Assembly (NCBI RefSeq): GCF_036170895.1 | Contig: NZ_CP108036.1 | Location: 4,030,001 to 4,094,000 of the forward strand | DNA from: Streptomyces erythrochromogenes | GTDB lineage: Bacteria; Actinomycetota; Actinomycetes; Streptomycetales; Streptomycetaceae | Length of the DNA stretch: 64,000 bases | Direction: 5' to 3' | Part shown: positions 42,552 through 51,673 of the stretch, one piece after another | How positions within the stretch are numbered: the first letter of the stretch is position 1 | Layout: the number at the start of each line of letters is the position of its first letter | Notes under the pieces: generated by a model | Told to the model about the DNA's origin: nothing | Seen by the model: the letters and a program-made list of their open reading frames with translations, nothing else | Databases searched by the model: none | Position numbers and translations under genes: made by a program

Positions 42552-44419
42552 CACCGCACCCCGTCCAGTCGGCGGTCGATGACGTTCTTGACCTTGCCGC
42601 TGACTGCGTTGCGCGGCAGCCCGCCCTCCGCGAGGCAGTCGATCCTGAGCTCGTACGCGTCCAGCGCGGCGTCGAAGTCCTGGTAGCCGCCCAGCACCGC
42701 GAACTCCTTGACCAGCAGCTCCCGTACGGCTTCGGGTTCCGGCGGGCAGGGGGCCTCGGTGCGCAGCGTCAGGATCTCCCGGCTGCCCTCGGTGGCCACC
42801 TCGATCTGGAGCTGCGAGACGCCGAAGGGGGCGAGGGCGTCGAAGACCTCGCCGTAGAGCACCGTTTCGCCCTTGAAGCGGACCAGTCCGTCGGAGCGGC
42901 CCAGGTACTCCAGCACGCGCCCCGACACCCCGCAGGCGCAGCTGTGCTCGTACGTGCGGCCCATGTCGCCGATGCGGTACCGGATCAGCGGGCCCTCGAA
43001 CTTCTGCAGGCCCGTGACCAGCAGCTCGCCCGTGGTCCCCTCCGGGACCGGCCGGCCCGCCGCGTCCACGACCTCGATGAGGTTGTAGTCGTCGTTGACG
43101 TGGTGCACGGTCCCGCCGAGGAACCCGCACTGGTAGCCGAGCTGCGCACCGTCGTTGGCGGCGAGGATGCTGGAGACCACGCGAGCGCCCAACTCCTGGC
43201 GCAGCCAGGTCTTGTCGGTCTCGGTCATCGGGGTGCCGCCGTAGATCACCTTCTCGACGCGCAGCTCGGGGCGGCGCTTCTTGGCGTCGCGCAGCAGCGG
43301 CAGGATGAGGGCGGGCATCCCGAGGATCACGTTGGCGTCGAAGCGCCCGGTGAGCATCAGCAGATCGTCGACGGTCACGAACTGCGCGGTCGCGTACGAC
43401 TCCACGGGCATCCGGGACAGCTCGCTGAACGTGGTGGTCAGCCCGCCGTACATGCCGCCGCCGAACAGCGTGTTGACGATGCGGTCGCCGGGTTCGAGTC
43501 CCAACGCGTACAGCATGGGGACGGCCTCGCGGACCATGTTCTCCCAGTCGGTGCGCGAGTAGACGATGTAGCGCGGCTCGCCGCTGGTCGCGCCCGAGCG
43601 CAGCACCTCTCCTGTGGCGGGGTCCCCGCTGCTCAGGTCTCGGCTCGCGGGCAGCGAGTGCGCCTCCAGCGCGGCCTTCTCCAGGACGGGGAGCCGGGTG
43701 AGGTCGCCGTCCGCGCCCACGTCGGGCAGCTCCCGGTAGTACGGGGTGCGCCGGGCGCGCGCGACGAGGTAGCGCAGGCGCGCCGCCAGCCGGCCCGTGC
43801 GCTCGTCATGGTCCTCGCTGCGGGCCTGGTCCAGGGAGGTGCCCGGCAGGTGCCGGAGCCGGAACAGCCCCTGCGTCCAGGCGGCCCGGCAGTCCACGGC
43901 GAGGTCCGCGCCGGCCGGGAGCGCCGGAACCGCCAGCGGATCCCCGGGCGCGGCGGCGCCGGGTCCGGTCACCTGCCCCGCCGGCAGCGGAACGCCGGCC
44001 TCCCGCAGCGCCGCCATGACCTGCTCCCACAGCTGCGGCCGCGCCGAGCGCAGCGTCACCCGGTTGCCCAGGGCCCACGCGAGCAGCAGGCCGCGCAGGG
44101 TCGCCTCGGCCAGCCGGTCGTCGAGGACGACGGTCCCCACCGGGTGCAGCTGAAGGACGTCGTCGCTGTCGGTCAGCGGCTGCCACGGGTACTGGCAGAC
44201 CCCGCCGAGCAGCCGGTCCAGCCCTTCGAAGAGCCGCCCGCTGTCAAACCGGCGCAGCGGGTCGGCGACGCCGGCCTGCCGCAGCCGGGCGTCGAGCGGG
44301 GCGAGGGCGCCGGACGCGAGGGCGCGCTCGACGTGTTCGACGGCCAGCAGCAGGTCGGTGGGGTAGTGCCTCATGGTCATGTCCTCGTCGTAGGTGTGGG
44401 TGGCTGCCGGACGTCTCAT
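42551..44419 (-). CDS. PaaK-like adenylate-forming ligase with extra N-terminal domain
   Basis: A 622-residue protein. The C-terminal ~410 residues are a phenylacetate-CoA ligase/F390 synthetase-type adenylating enzyme: VARARRTPYYRELPDVGADG, the Ser/Thr-rich loop RSGATSGEPRYIVYS (about 275), SSILAANDGAQLGYQC, LIRYRIGDMGR (about 481) and KGETVLYGEVFDAL. The first ~205 residues have no clear match; GTVVLDDRLAEATLRGLLLA has a slight look of an aldehyde-dehydrogenase/LuxC-like region. The ATG at 44419 overlaps the aminotransferase stop by 4 nt; ATG 44380 is an alternative. It probably activates a carboxylic acid as acyl-AMP and thioester for the pathway. Confidence 0.82.
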   Translation of the reverse strand: MRRPAATHTYDEDMTMRHYPTDLLLAVEHVERALASGALAPLDARLRQAGVADPLRRFDSGRLFEGLDRLLGGVCQYPWQPLTDSDDVLQLHPVGTVVLDDRLAEATLRGLLLAWALGNRVTLRSARPQLWEQVMAALREAGVPLPAGQVTGPGAAAPGDPLAVPALPAGADLAVDCRAAWTQGLFRLRHLPGTSLDQARSEDHDERTGRLAARLRYLVARARRTPYYRELPDVGADGDLTRLPVLEKAALEAHSLPASRDLSSGDPATGEVLRSGATSGEPRYIVYSRTDWENMVREAVPMLYALGLEPGDRIVNTLFGGGMYGGLTTTFSELSRMPVESYATAQFVTVDDLLMLTGRFDANVILGMPALILPLLRDAKKRRPELRVEKVIYGGTPMTETDKTWLRQELGARVVSSILAANDGAQLGYQCGFLGGTVHHVNDDYNLIEVVDAAGRPVPEGTTGELLVTGLQKFEGPLIRYRIGDMGRTYEHSCACGVSGRVLEYLGRSDGLVRFKGETVLYGEVFDALAPFGVSQLQIEVATEGSREILTLRTEAPCPPEPEAVRELLVKEFAVLGGYQDFDAALDAYELRIDCLAEGGLPRNAVSGKVKNVIDRRLDGVR

Positions 44420-45705
44420 CGCCGTCCCCGTGCTTCGAGGCGCGCGGTGACCACCGCGGCCAGCCGGCGGACGCCCTCGTCGATCTGTTCCGCCGACGGG
44501 TAGGAGAAGGAGAGCCGCAGGTGCCGGGCTCCCCGGCCGTCCGCGTAGAAGCCGGTGCCGGGGACGAACGCGACCCCCGCCGCCAGCGCGTGGGGCAGCA
44601 GTTCCCGGGAGTCCAGGCCCTCGGGGAGCGTCATCCAGATGAAGAAGCCGCCGTCGGGCACGGTCCACGACACCCCGGCGGGCATCGAGGCGGAGAGGGC
44701 GCGCAGCATGGCGTCCCGCCGGGCGCGGTAGCCCGCGCGGAAGCCGGCGAGCCGGTCCTGCCACGGCTGGGTGCGCAGGTAGCGGTCCACTGTCAGCTGG
44801 GCGAGCGCCGAGTGGGAGAGCATGGCGCTCTCGGCGGCGAGCACCAGCTTGCGGGTGAGGGCGGCGGGCGCGTGGACCCAGCCCACCCGCAGGCCCGGCG
44901 CCAGCGTCTTGGAGAAGGAACCGAGGTAGACCACCCGCTCGGGGTCGTCTGCGCACAGGGCCCGCGACGGCGCGCCGTCGTAGTGCAGCAGGCCGTACGG
45001 GTTGTCCTCCACCACCACGACCCCGGCCCTGCGGCAGACCTCCAGGATCCGCGCGCGGCGGCCCGCCGGGAGGGTGGCGCCGGTGGGGTTCTGGAAGGTG
45101 GGCACGGTGTAGAAGAACTTCGCGGGCCGCCCCTCGGCCGCCAGCCGGCGCAGTGTCGCGGCCAGTTCGTCCGGGACCACGCCGGCGCGGTCCATGGCGA
45201 CCTGCACCACGTGGGCGCCGGCGGCCTTGAACGTACCGAGTGCGGTGACGTATGTGGGGCCTTCGGCGACGACCGTGTCGCCGGGGTCGAGCAGGACCCG
45301 GACCAGCAGGTCCAGGGCCTGCTGGGAGCCCACGGTGACCATGACGTCGTCCGGTCGGGCGGTGATCCCCTCGACCGCCATGACGTTGCAGATGCTTTCC
45401 CGCAGGCCCGGATCGCCCTGCGCCGCCCCGTACTGGAGCGCCGTCGGGCCGTGTTCGCGCACCACGTCGGCGACCGTCGCGGCCATGATCTCCTGCGGGA
45501 GGGCGCGGACGTCCGGCATGCCGCCGGCCAGCGAGACGATGCCGGGCAGGGCCGCCACGCTGAAGAGGGAGCGGACCTCGGAGGGCACCATGGCGTGGGC
45601 GCCGCGGGAGAAGTACCGCTCCCAGGGCACCGGCCCGCCGTCCGGCGCGGGCGGCTGCACCGTTCGTACGGCCGGTTCCGCTGTCAGTTCCATGGTCGGG
45701 CGCAT
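44416..45705 (-). CDS. PLP-dependent aminotransferase, fold type I
   Basis: A 429-residue class I/II aminotransferase resembling 2-aminoadipate or kynurenine aminotransferases. Typical features are ISLAGGMPDVRALP near the start, YGAAQGDPGLRESI, VMVTVGSQQALDLLVRVLLD, the aspartate-containing VVVVEDNPYGLLHYDG, and the PLP lysine in YLGSFSKTLAPGLRVGW (about residue 263). RLSFSYPSAEQIDEGV forms the C-terminal Arg region. RBS AGGAGA lies before ATG 45705, and the start overlaps the upstream stop. It presumably transaminates an intermediate of the operon's product. Confidence 0.92.
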   Translation of the reverse strand: MRPTMELTAEPAVRTVQPPAPDGGPVPWERYFSRGAHAMVPSEVRSLFSVAALPGIVSLAGGMPDVRALPQEIMAATVADVVREHGPTALQYGAAQGDPGLRESICNVMAVEGITARPDDVMVTVGSQQALDLLVRVLLDPGDTVVAEGPTYVTALGTFKAAGAHVVQVAMDRAGVVPDELAATLRRLAAEGRPAKFFYTVPTFQNPTGATLPAGRRARILEVCRRAGVVVVEDNPYGLLHYDGAPSRALCADDPERVVYLGSFSKTLAPGLRVGWVHAPAALTRKLVLAAESAMLSHSALAQLTVDRYLRTQPWQDRLAGFRAGYRARRDAMLRALSASMPAGVSWTVPDGGFFIWMTLPEGLDSRELLPHALAAGVAFVPGTGFYADGRGARHLRLSFSYPSAEQIDEGVRRLAAVVTARLEARGRR

Positions 45706-46283
45706 CACTGTCTCCTGGGATGGGAAGGGCGGGTCTCGTCGCCCGCGGTGGCGTCGGTGGTCCCGGCCGACGTCAGGAGCCCCACCGTGTAGTCGCGCAG
45801 GACCCGGTCCTGCCGTGCGTGCAGCAGCGTCACGTCCCTGCGCGGACCGTCCGGGTCCCGGGTGACCAGGCACGCGGCCTGCCGGCGCAGCGCGTACGGC
45901 CGGGCGGCCGCGCCGTGGAAGGCGGCCGGGTCCGCGCGGGCCAGTTCGGCCCACTCGCGCTGGCCCTCGCCCAGCGCCGTACGCGCCAGACCCAGCAGGT
46001 CGGAGGCGCACAGTCCGGGGCGGAGGCCGGCCGGTTCGATCCCGCCGGCCGTCGTGGTGAGGTCCACGCAGACGGGACCGTCACCGGCCCCGTGCGCCGC
46101 CAGCTCCGCCAGCGCCGTCTCGACGGCCCAGTCCTGCTCCGCCCCCCGGCGCGGGAGCAGGAGGGCTCCGGGGAACTCGCACACGTCCGCCGCGGTCCCC
46201 CGTACGCTCCAGATGGCGCAGATCCGGTGGGCGGAGCCGAGCGTCACGACGCTGATGTGCAGTCCGGTACGGACGTGTGCCAT
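45705..46283 (-). CDS. Hypothetical protein in biosynthetic operon
   Basis: A 192-residue soluble protein with no recognised domain: MAHVRTGLHISVVTLGSAHR then GTAADVCEFPGALLLPRRGA. It contains VCVDLTTTAGGIEPAG and a DPDGPRRDVTLLHARQDRVL stretch. No signal, membrane helix or catalytic triad is clear. Tight spacing to neighbours (TGATG with the aminotransferase, 15 nt to the reductase) ties it to the pathway. It could be a new enzyme or a partner protein. Confidence 0.65.
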   Translation of the reverse strand: MAHVRTGLHISVVTLGSAHRICAIWSVRGTAADVCEFPGALLLPRRGAEQDWAVETALAELAAHGAGDGPVCVDLTTTAGGIEPAGLRPGLCASDLLGLARTALGEGQREWAELARADPAAFHGAAARPYALRRQAACLVTRDPDGPRRDVTLLHARQDRVLRDYTVGLLTSAGTTDATAGDETRPSHPRRQ

Positions 46284-46298
46284 GGAACCCTCGCTCGC

Positions 46299-47339
46299 TC
46301 AGGGGGTGTGGTCGGGGGACGACTCCGGGTCGTCGTGGCCCAGCCGTACGACTGCCTTGCCGGTGTTCTCGCCGCGCAGCATCCCGAGGAAGGCCTCGAC
46401 GGTCCGCTCGAAGCCCTCGGTGACATGGAGCCGGTCGGCGACGCGGCCGGAGCGCAGGTGCGGGACGAGGAACTCCTCCAGCTCCGCCTGTGCGTCGCGA
46501 TGGCGGGAGACGAGGAAGCCCTCCAGCCGGATGCTCTTCTCCACGAGGTCGAAGAGGTTGCGGGGCGCCGCCGGGGCCGATCCCGCGTTGTACTGCGCGA
46601 TGGCTCCGCACCAGGCGATCCGCCCGTCCTCGCGCATCGCCCCGATCGCCGCCTCCAGGTGCGCGCCGCCGACGTTGTCGACGTAGACGTCGATGCCGTC
46701 GGGGGCCACCCGGGCCAGCTGCTCGGGCAGCGGGGGGCCGGCACGGTGGTCGAAGGCCTCGTCGTAGCCGAGTTCCTCGGTGAGCAGCCGGACCTTGGCC
46801 GGGGATCCGGCGCTGCCGACGACCCGGTCGGCGCCCAGGAGCCGCGCCAGCCGGCCGGCGGCCGTGCCGACCCCGCCGGCGGCGGCGGAGACGTACACGG
46901 TCTCGCCGGCCCGCAGCCGGGCGATGCGGGTCAGGGCGACGTAGGCCGTCAGGCCGGTGCCGCCGAGCAGGCTGAGGAAGGACTGCGTGGCGACGCCCTC
47001 GTAGCGGGGCAGAACCCGCACCTCGGCCGCGGCCACGACGGCGTGGGTACGCCATCCCTCCCGGTGGAACACCAGGGCCCCGACGGGCAGTTCGGCGCTG
47101 CGCGACTCCACGACCCGGCCGATGGACCGGCCTTCCAGCGGGGCGCCGAGCTCCCACTCCGCGTCCATGCACTCGCGCATGTACGGGTCCACGGAGAGCC
47201 ACAGGTTCTCCACCACGGCCTGTCCCGCGGCCGGTGCGGCCAGGGGCAGTTCGGCCTCGGCGAAGTCCTCGGGCACGGGCATGCCCCGAGGCCGGCGGCG
47301 CTGCGTGATCACCCGCGTGGTGCGGACGGGCGCGTTCAT
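46299..47339 (-). CDS. NADP-dependent oxidoreductase, zinc-independent MDR family
   Basis: A 346-residue medium-chain reductase like leukotriene B4 12-hydroxydehydrogenase/prostaglandin reductase. The N-terminal catalytic fold has VENLWLSVDPYMRECMDAEW and VFHREGWRTHAVV. The Rossmann part shows ETVYVSAAAGGVGTAAGRLA and GIDVYVDNVGGAHLEAAIGA; no structural zinc Cys set is present. WCGAIAQYNAG is the conserved nucleotide-site segment. Probably reduces an enone or a C=C bond. Overlaps the ATP-grasp stop by 4 nt. Confidence 0.9.
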   Translation of the reverse strand: MNAPVRTTRVITQRRRPRGMPVPEDFAEAELPLAAPAAGQAVVENLWLSVDPYMRECMDAEWELGAPLEGRSIGRVVESRSAELPVGALVFHREGWRTHAVVAAAEVRVLPRYEGVATQSFLSLLGGTGLTAYVALTRIARLRAGETVYVSAAAGGVGTAAGRLARLLGADRVVGSAGSPAKVRLLTEELGYDEAFDHRAGPPLPEQLARVAPDGIDVYVDNVGGAHLEAAIGAMREDGRIAWCGAIAQYNAGSAPAAPRNLFDLVEKSIRLEGFLVSRHRDAQAELEEFLVPHLRSGRVADRLHVTEGFERTVEAFLGMLRGENTGKAVVRLGHDDPESSPDHTP

Positions 47340-48535
47340 GCCGCCGCCCGAACGGCCGGGGCGGTGCGCACGGAGACCGCGCGGGCGCACTCCTGGAGGA
47401 AACGGCGCAGTTCGCCCGCGTCGGCGTGGGAGGCCTCGATGAACACCGGCACCTCCCACTCCTGGTAGGTGATGTGGCGCGGGGTCTCCTGCTCCGGCGC
47501 GAGGACGTGCAGTCCGTCCACGCACGGATGGGTCCTGATCCACTCGGGTACGTCGATCGTCCGTACGCCGTCGGCGGCCAGGTGGTGGCCGGGGAAGGCG
47601 ATCCAGCCGTGGTGGCGGCCGCTGGGCGGGCCGGCCTCCGGCCGCTCCAGGCCGAGCCGGACGGCGATCTCGTGCGAGGGAAGGTGTACGCCGGTGTGCA
47701 GCTCGTGGGTGGACACCACTGCCGCGCCCCCGACCCGGTTGGCCACCTCCAGGAAGACCAGCTCGCCGCCGGGGGTTTCGAAGAACTCCAGGTGGACGCA
47801 GCCCTCCTCGATGCCGAGGACCGCCACGACCCGCTCGGCCAGTTCCCGCTGGGCGGGCGTGCACGGCTCCTGGTGCGAGCCGAGCGGTGACCCCTGCGCG
47901 TACTCGACGGGCTTGTTGACGTACCGGCTGACCGCCAGATCGACCAGGCGGCCGCCCTCCACCAGCCCGTCGGCGTGCAGGATGTCGCCGTCGATGTGCT
48001 CCTCCAGCTGGAACTCATCGGCGTGGGGGAGCTGTTCGTAGGCGTCGAGCGCCTCGCGGGCCGTCGCGTGGATCGTGACGTCCTCGCTGGAGGCGCCCTG
48101 GCGCGGCTTGAGGACCGTACGGCCGGTCCACGGCAGCGTGCCGTCCGGCGCGGGCCCGGCGGTGAAGCGGGGGTGGCGCAGGTCGGAGCCGGCCAGCGCC
48201 TCCTTCATCCGCACCTTGTCCCGGACCCGCTCGACGGCGGCGAGGTCCGGACCCGCGATGCCGAGGTACTCGCGTACGTGGCAGGCCTCGATGATGCCGA
48301 ACTCGGAGAGCGCGAGCACCTTCTCGTAGCCGTCGGCGGGCGAGGTGCGGGCGCGGATGCCCGCGACCAGGTCCTCGTCGGCGTCGAGGACGATCCGCCG
48401 GGCCGGCAGGGCCTCGGGGAGGTCGGCCATCCGGTGCGGGTGGCCGATGTACGTCACCTGGTGGCGGTCGTGGTCGATGCCGCGCTCGTAGCCGATCTTC
48501 CGGTACGGCACCTGGTGAATGACGAGGATCTTCAT
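47336..48535 (-). CDS. ATP-grasp ligase
   Basis: A 399-residue ATP-grasp carboxylate-amine ligase. A Rossmann-like N-terminus (MKILVIHQVPYRKIGYERGI) precedes the ATP-grasp fold: GRTVLKPRQGASSEDVTIHA (about residue 140), FQLEEHIDGDILHADGLVEG and HLEFFETPGGELVFLEVANR VGG, with the metal-binding Glu and Asn residues. Such enzymes make amide or peptide bonds from an acyl-phosphate. It sits between the KAS III-like and reductase genes with 4-nt overlaps at both ends. The substrates are unknown. Confidence 0.9.
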   Translation of the reverse strand: MKILVIHQVPYRKIGYERGIDHDRHQVTYIGHPHRMADLPEALPARRIVLDADEDLVAGIRARTSPADGYEKVLALSEFGIIEACHVREYLGIAGPDLAAVERVRDKVRMKEALAGSDLRHPRFTAGPAPDGTLPWTGRTVLKPRQGASSEDVTIHATAREALDAYEQLPHADEFQLEEHIDGDILHADGLVEGGRLVDLAVSRYVNKPVEYAQGSPLGSHQEPCTPAQRELAERVVAVLGIEEGCVHLEFFETPGGELVFLEVANRVGGAAVVSTHELHTGVHLPSHEIAVRLGLERPEAGPPSGRHHGWIAFPGHHLAADGVRTIDVPEWIRTHPCVDGLHVLAPEQETPRHITYQEWEVPVFIEASHADAGELRRFLQECARAVSVRTAPAVRAAA

Positions 48536-49491
48536 CCGAGATACTCCAAGGTCGTGATGCCCCAGCTGAAGCCCATGGCGCTGGTGGCGAGCATGATCAG
48601 GTCGCCGTGGCGCAACCGGTCCCCGCGTTCGAGGTCCTTCAGGGCGATGAGGGTGTCCGCTCCGCCCATGTGGGCCAGCCGGTCGTAGTTGAAGACGCTG
48701 CGTGCGGCCGGGATGCCCAGGGTGGCCAGCAGCCGCTGGTGCATGTCCCGGTCGCCGTGGTTGACGAGGAAGTGGGAGACGTCGTCCAGCGTGATGCCGA
48801 GCGCGGTCAGCGTTTCGTCCACCAGGGCGGTGAAGTGCCGTACGTAGGCGTCCGCGAGGCCCTTGCGGTGCTCGCCGCGCCGGATCAGAACGCGGCCTTC
48901 GGCAAGCTCGCCCGCGTAGTAGTCGGACCAGCCGCCGTCGGTGCGCATGGCGGAGTGCACGACACGGAAACGACTCGGACCGCCGCCCAGCAGCACCGCC
49001 GCAGCCGCATCACCGAAGTTGAACAGAGCCTTGGAATCCGGGTCACGGTAGTCAACCATCCGGCTCAGCCGGTCCCCGACGAGGACCAGCGCGTACGTGT
49101 TCTCCTCCAGGACCCCCGTGGTGGACAGGAGCCGGATGGCGGTCATTCCCGCGTTGCAGAAGTTCGCCACTTCGAAGCAGTGGGCGCCTTCGATGCCGAG
49201 GGCGTGGGCCACCTTCGCCGCGGGCGACCAGAAGGGGCGGTCCCACGCACCGGACCCGGCGTAGACGACCTGCCGGATCCGCTCCGGTGGCACGCCCGTC
49301 CGGTCCAGGACCTTCCGGGCGGCGGCCAGGGCGAGTTCCCAGGCCTGCTCCCCGTCCGCGAGCACCGGGAAGGTCTCGCAGTGCGTGATCCGGGCCAGGT
49401 CCGCGGCGGGGACGCCGGAGGAGGCGGACATGACGCGGACATCGGCCCTCGCGGACGGGAAGGACACGTCGAAGTCGGCTATGCCGCCCAC
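48532..49491 (-). CDS. KAS III-like (3-oxoacyl-ACP synthase III family) acyltransferase
   Basis: A 319-residue thiolase-fold enzyme from GTG 49491 (GAGGG upstream; overlaps the dioxygenase end by 13 nt). N-terminal GIADFDVSFPSARADVRVMS resembles the KAS III entry strand. Active-site Cys lies in CFEVANFCNAGMTAIRL (about residue 112), His in FLVNHGDRDMHQRLL (about 242). At the usual Asn position the sequence has NYDRLAHMGGADTLIAL, so His or Gly replaces it (about 273). This Cys-His-His pattern suggests an acyl-transferring or ester/amide-forming rather than normal decarboxylating enzyme. An ATG at 49431 is an alternative start. Confidence 0.85.
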   Translation of the reverse strand: MGGIADFDVSFPSARADVRVMSASSGVPAADLARITHCETFPVLADGEQAWELALAAARKVLDRTGVPPERIRQVVYAGSGAWDRPFWSPAAKVAHALGIEGAHCFEVANFCNAGMTAIRLLSTTGVLEENTYALVLVGDRLSRMVDYRDPDSKALFNFGDAAAAVLLGGGPSRFRVVHSAMRTDGGWSDYYAGELAEGRVLIRRGEHRKGLADAYVRHFTALVDETLTALGITLDDVSHFLVNHGDRDMHQRLLATLGIPAARSVFNYDRLAHMGGADTLIALKDLERGDRLRHGDLIMLATSAMGFSWGITTLEYLG

Positions 49492-50333
49492 TTCTCGCCC
49501 TCTTCGATGCTCACGCGGTGCACGGTCCGCGTGGCACCGGGCTCGACGGTGGTGGCCGCGTGGTAGGTCGTCGCCGTCTTCCACACCACCAGGTCGTTGG
49601 TCGTCCAGCGGTGGGTGTAGACGTGCTCGGGGTCCTGGATGAGCCGGTCGATGAGGGCGAAGAACTCGGCGTTCTCGTTGGCGTCGAAGCCGACGACGGA
49701 GTCCATGTACTCGGGGGCGCCGTAGAGGTAGGAGCGGCCGGTGACCGGGTCCTGCTTGACCAGCGGGTGCTCGGTCGGCGGGTACTCCGCCTCGACCAGC
49801 GCCTTGAGCTCGGCGATGGAGAGGCCGACGTGCTCCGGCGAGATCCGCTGCCGCTTGCTCACGGTGTGCAGGGCGGTGCGGCCGGCGATCTTCTCCTTCC
49901 ACTCCTGGGGAAGGCGGTCGTAGACGTCGAGGGCGCTGGCGTACAGGGTGTGGCCGCTGGTGCCGGGCACGTCGACGCCGTGCAGCATCGTGTAGGGCGC
50001 CGGGTCCTTCATGTACGAGGAGTCCTGGTGCCAGAAGTTGCCGACGCGGGCGACGCCGACCGGGCGGTTCGCCTTCATGGCGTTGGAGGAGATCATGATC
50101 TCCGGGTGGTCGGGGTGGCGGTACTTCGCCATGAGGAACGGCACGGGCCGGCCGATCCGGGAGGCCAGCTCGATCTGCTGCTCCGGGGTGATGTCGAGAC
50201 CACGGACGACCACCAGTTCGCGCCGGTGCACGATGTCGACGAGCCGGGCGAAGAGTTCGGGGTCCTGGAGGTCCTCGTAGCCGACGCCGGTCAGCTCCGA
50301 GCCGATGAACGGGGTGATTTCCTTGATCTGCAT
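49479..50333 (-). CDS. TauD/TfdA-family Fe(II)/2-oxoglutarate dioxygenase
   Basis: A 284-residue non-haem iron oxygenase. The 2-His-1-carboxylate set is visible as NFWHQDSSYMK (about residue 100) and the distal His in TTYHAATTVEPGA (about 257). The 2-oxoglutarate Arg is in GATRTVHRVS. MQIKEITPFIGSELTGVGYE is the typical TauD N-terminus. The protein probably hydroxylates or desaturates a substrate of this operon. It follows the aminolevulinate-synthase-like gene by 62 nt. Confidence 0.92.
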   Translation of the reverse strand: MQIKEITPFIGSELTGVGYEDLQDPELFARLVDIVHRRELVVVRGLDITPEQQIELASRIGRPVPFLMAKYRHPDHPEIMISSNAMKANRPVGVARVGNFWHQDSSYMKDPAPYTMLHGVDVPGTSGHTLYASALDVYDRLPQEWKEKIAGRTALHTVSKRQRISPEHVGLSIAELKALVEAEYPPTEHPLVKQDPVTGRSYLYGAPEYMDSVVGFDANENAEFFALIDRLIQDPEHVYTHRWTTNDLVVWKTATTYHAATTVEPGATRTVHRVSIEEGEKWAA

Positions 50334-50395
50334 GAGCGGATCTCCTTGATGCGCTGAAGTGCGATGAAAAGGGGATGGCGGAGTTGTCGACTGCG

Positions 50396-51613
50396 CTATC
50401 GAAGGTCGTCGAGGCAGGCGCGCAGGGCGCGGACGAATCCCTCGATGTCCGCGCGGGTACGGAACGGCGCGACCGTGACCCGGAAGCGCTCGCCCCCCTT
50501 CGCCACGGACGGGAAGTTGATGGGCTGGACGTAGATGCCGTACTCGTCCAGGAGGCGGCGCGAGATCCTCTTGACCCGCTCACCGCCCGGGACCAGCACC
50601 GGGACCAGGTGGGTGGGGGCGTCGATGAAGTCGATGCGGGCCTCGCGCAGGAGGCTGCGCATCAGCGCCGCGTTCTCCCGCAGTTTCAGGCGGAGTTCGG
50701 CTCCCGCCGGGCCCTGGATGACGTCGAGGCTCCGCTGGGTGGCGTCCAGGCTCGAACGGGGAATCGTGGTCGTGAAGATGAAACCGGGCGCGTGTGATCG
50801 GACGTAGTCGAGGGCGGTGTCGGGGCCGGCGACGTAGCCGCCCGTCGTACCGATGGCTTTTCCGAAGACACCTTGGACGAATGTCGGTCGGTGTTCTCCG
50901 ATCTCCTCACAGATCCCGGCCCCGGAAGGGCCGTTCACACCGATCGCGTGCGTTTCGTCGAGATAGGTCATGGCGTGGTGGCGCTCGGCCAGGTCGCAGA
51001 TCTCGGCGATCGGCGCGATGTCGCCGTCCATCGAGTAGACGGATTCAAAGACGATCAACTTCGGCTGTTCCGCCGGGTACTGGCCCAGCATTTCGTCCAG
51101 CGCGTCGATATCGTTGTGCGGGAATATGTGCCTCCGGTTCTTGGAGGCGCGGATTCCCTCGATCAACGACCGGTGGTTGAGAGAGTCCGAGAAGACCACC
51201 ATGTCCGGTACGGCCGCGAGCAGCGTGGTCAGGGTTTCGAAGTTGGCCACGTATCCGCTGGTGAATATCAGGGCGCGCGACTTTCCGTGCCAGGCCGCCA
51301 GTCGGGTCTCCAGCGCGACGTGCGCCTCGCTGGTGCCCGCGATGTTGCGGGAGCCGCCGTTGCCGGTGCCGTGCCGCAGGGTCGAGGCGACCTGAGCGTC
51401 CATGACCTGCGTGTTCTGACTCATACCCAGGTAGTCGTTGGTGCACCAGACCTGGACGCGCGCTCCCCGGTGCATCGCGTGACCGGGCTGCTCGGCCAGG
51501 TACGAGCAGGGGGTGAATTCTCGGTACAGACCCGAGCTCCTCAGGTCTTCCAAGCGCTCCTCCAGCCCGTCGAAGACGGACAGGGGCCGTGCGGATACGG
51601 GAAGGGCGGACAT
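50396..51613 (-). CDS. 5-Aminolevulinate synthase-like alpha-oxoamine synthase
   Basis: A 405-residue PLP enzyme of the ALAS/KBL/BioF group that condenses an acyl-CoA with an amino acid, releasing CO2. It carries the ALAS N-terminus CTNDYLGMSQNTQVMDAQVA, NGGSRNIAGTSEAHVALETR, FESVYSMDGDIAPI, LDETHAIGVNGPSGAGICEE, and the PLP Lys in FGKAIGTTGGYVAG (about residue 248). YGIYVQPINFPSVAKGGERF is close to the ALAS-specific C-terminal motif. Streptomyces make haem from glutamyl-tRNA, so an ALAS usually marks secondary metabolism, as in C5N-containing antibiotics (family knowledge). The acyl donor is not provable here. Confidence 0.9.
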   Translation of the reverse strand: MSALPVSARPLSVFDGLEERLEDLRSSGLYREFTPCSYLAEQPGHAMHRGARVQVWCTNDYLGMSQNTQVMDAQVASTLRHGTGNGGSRNIAGTSEAHVALETRLAAWHGKSRALIFTSGYVANFETLTTLLAAVPDMVVFSDSLNHRSLIEGIRASKNRRHIFPHNDIDALDEMLGQYPAEQPKLIVFESVYSMDGDIAPIAEICDLAERHHAMTYLDETHAIGVNGPSGAGICEEIGEHRPTFVQGVFGKAIGTTGGYVAGPDTALDYVRSHAPGFIFTTTIPRSSLDATQRSLDVIQGPAGAELRLKLRENAALMRSLLREARIDFIDAPTHLVPVLVPGGERVKRISRRLLDEYGIYVQPINFPSVAKGGERFRVTVAPFRTRADIEGFVRALRACLDDLR

Positions 51614-51673
51614 GTCTCTCCTGTAACTAGAAATTAATGATCCAGGGACGGGGCAGGGTGCAGGCCCGCCCGG

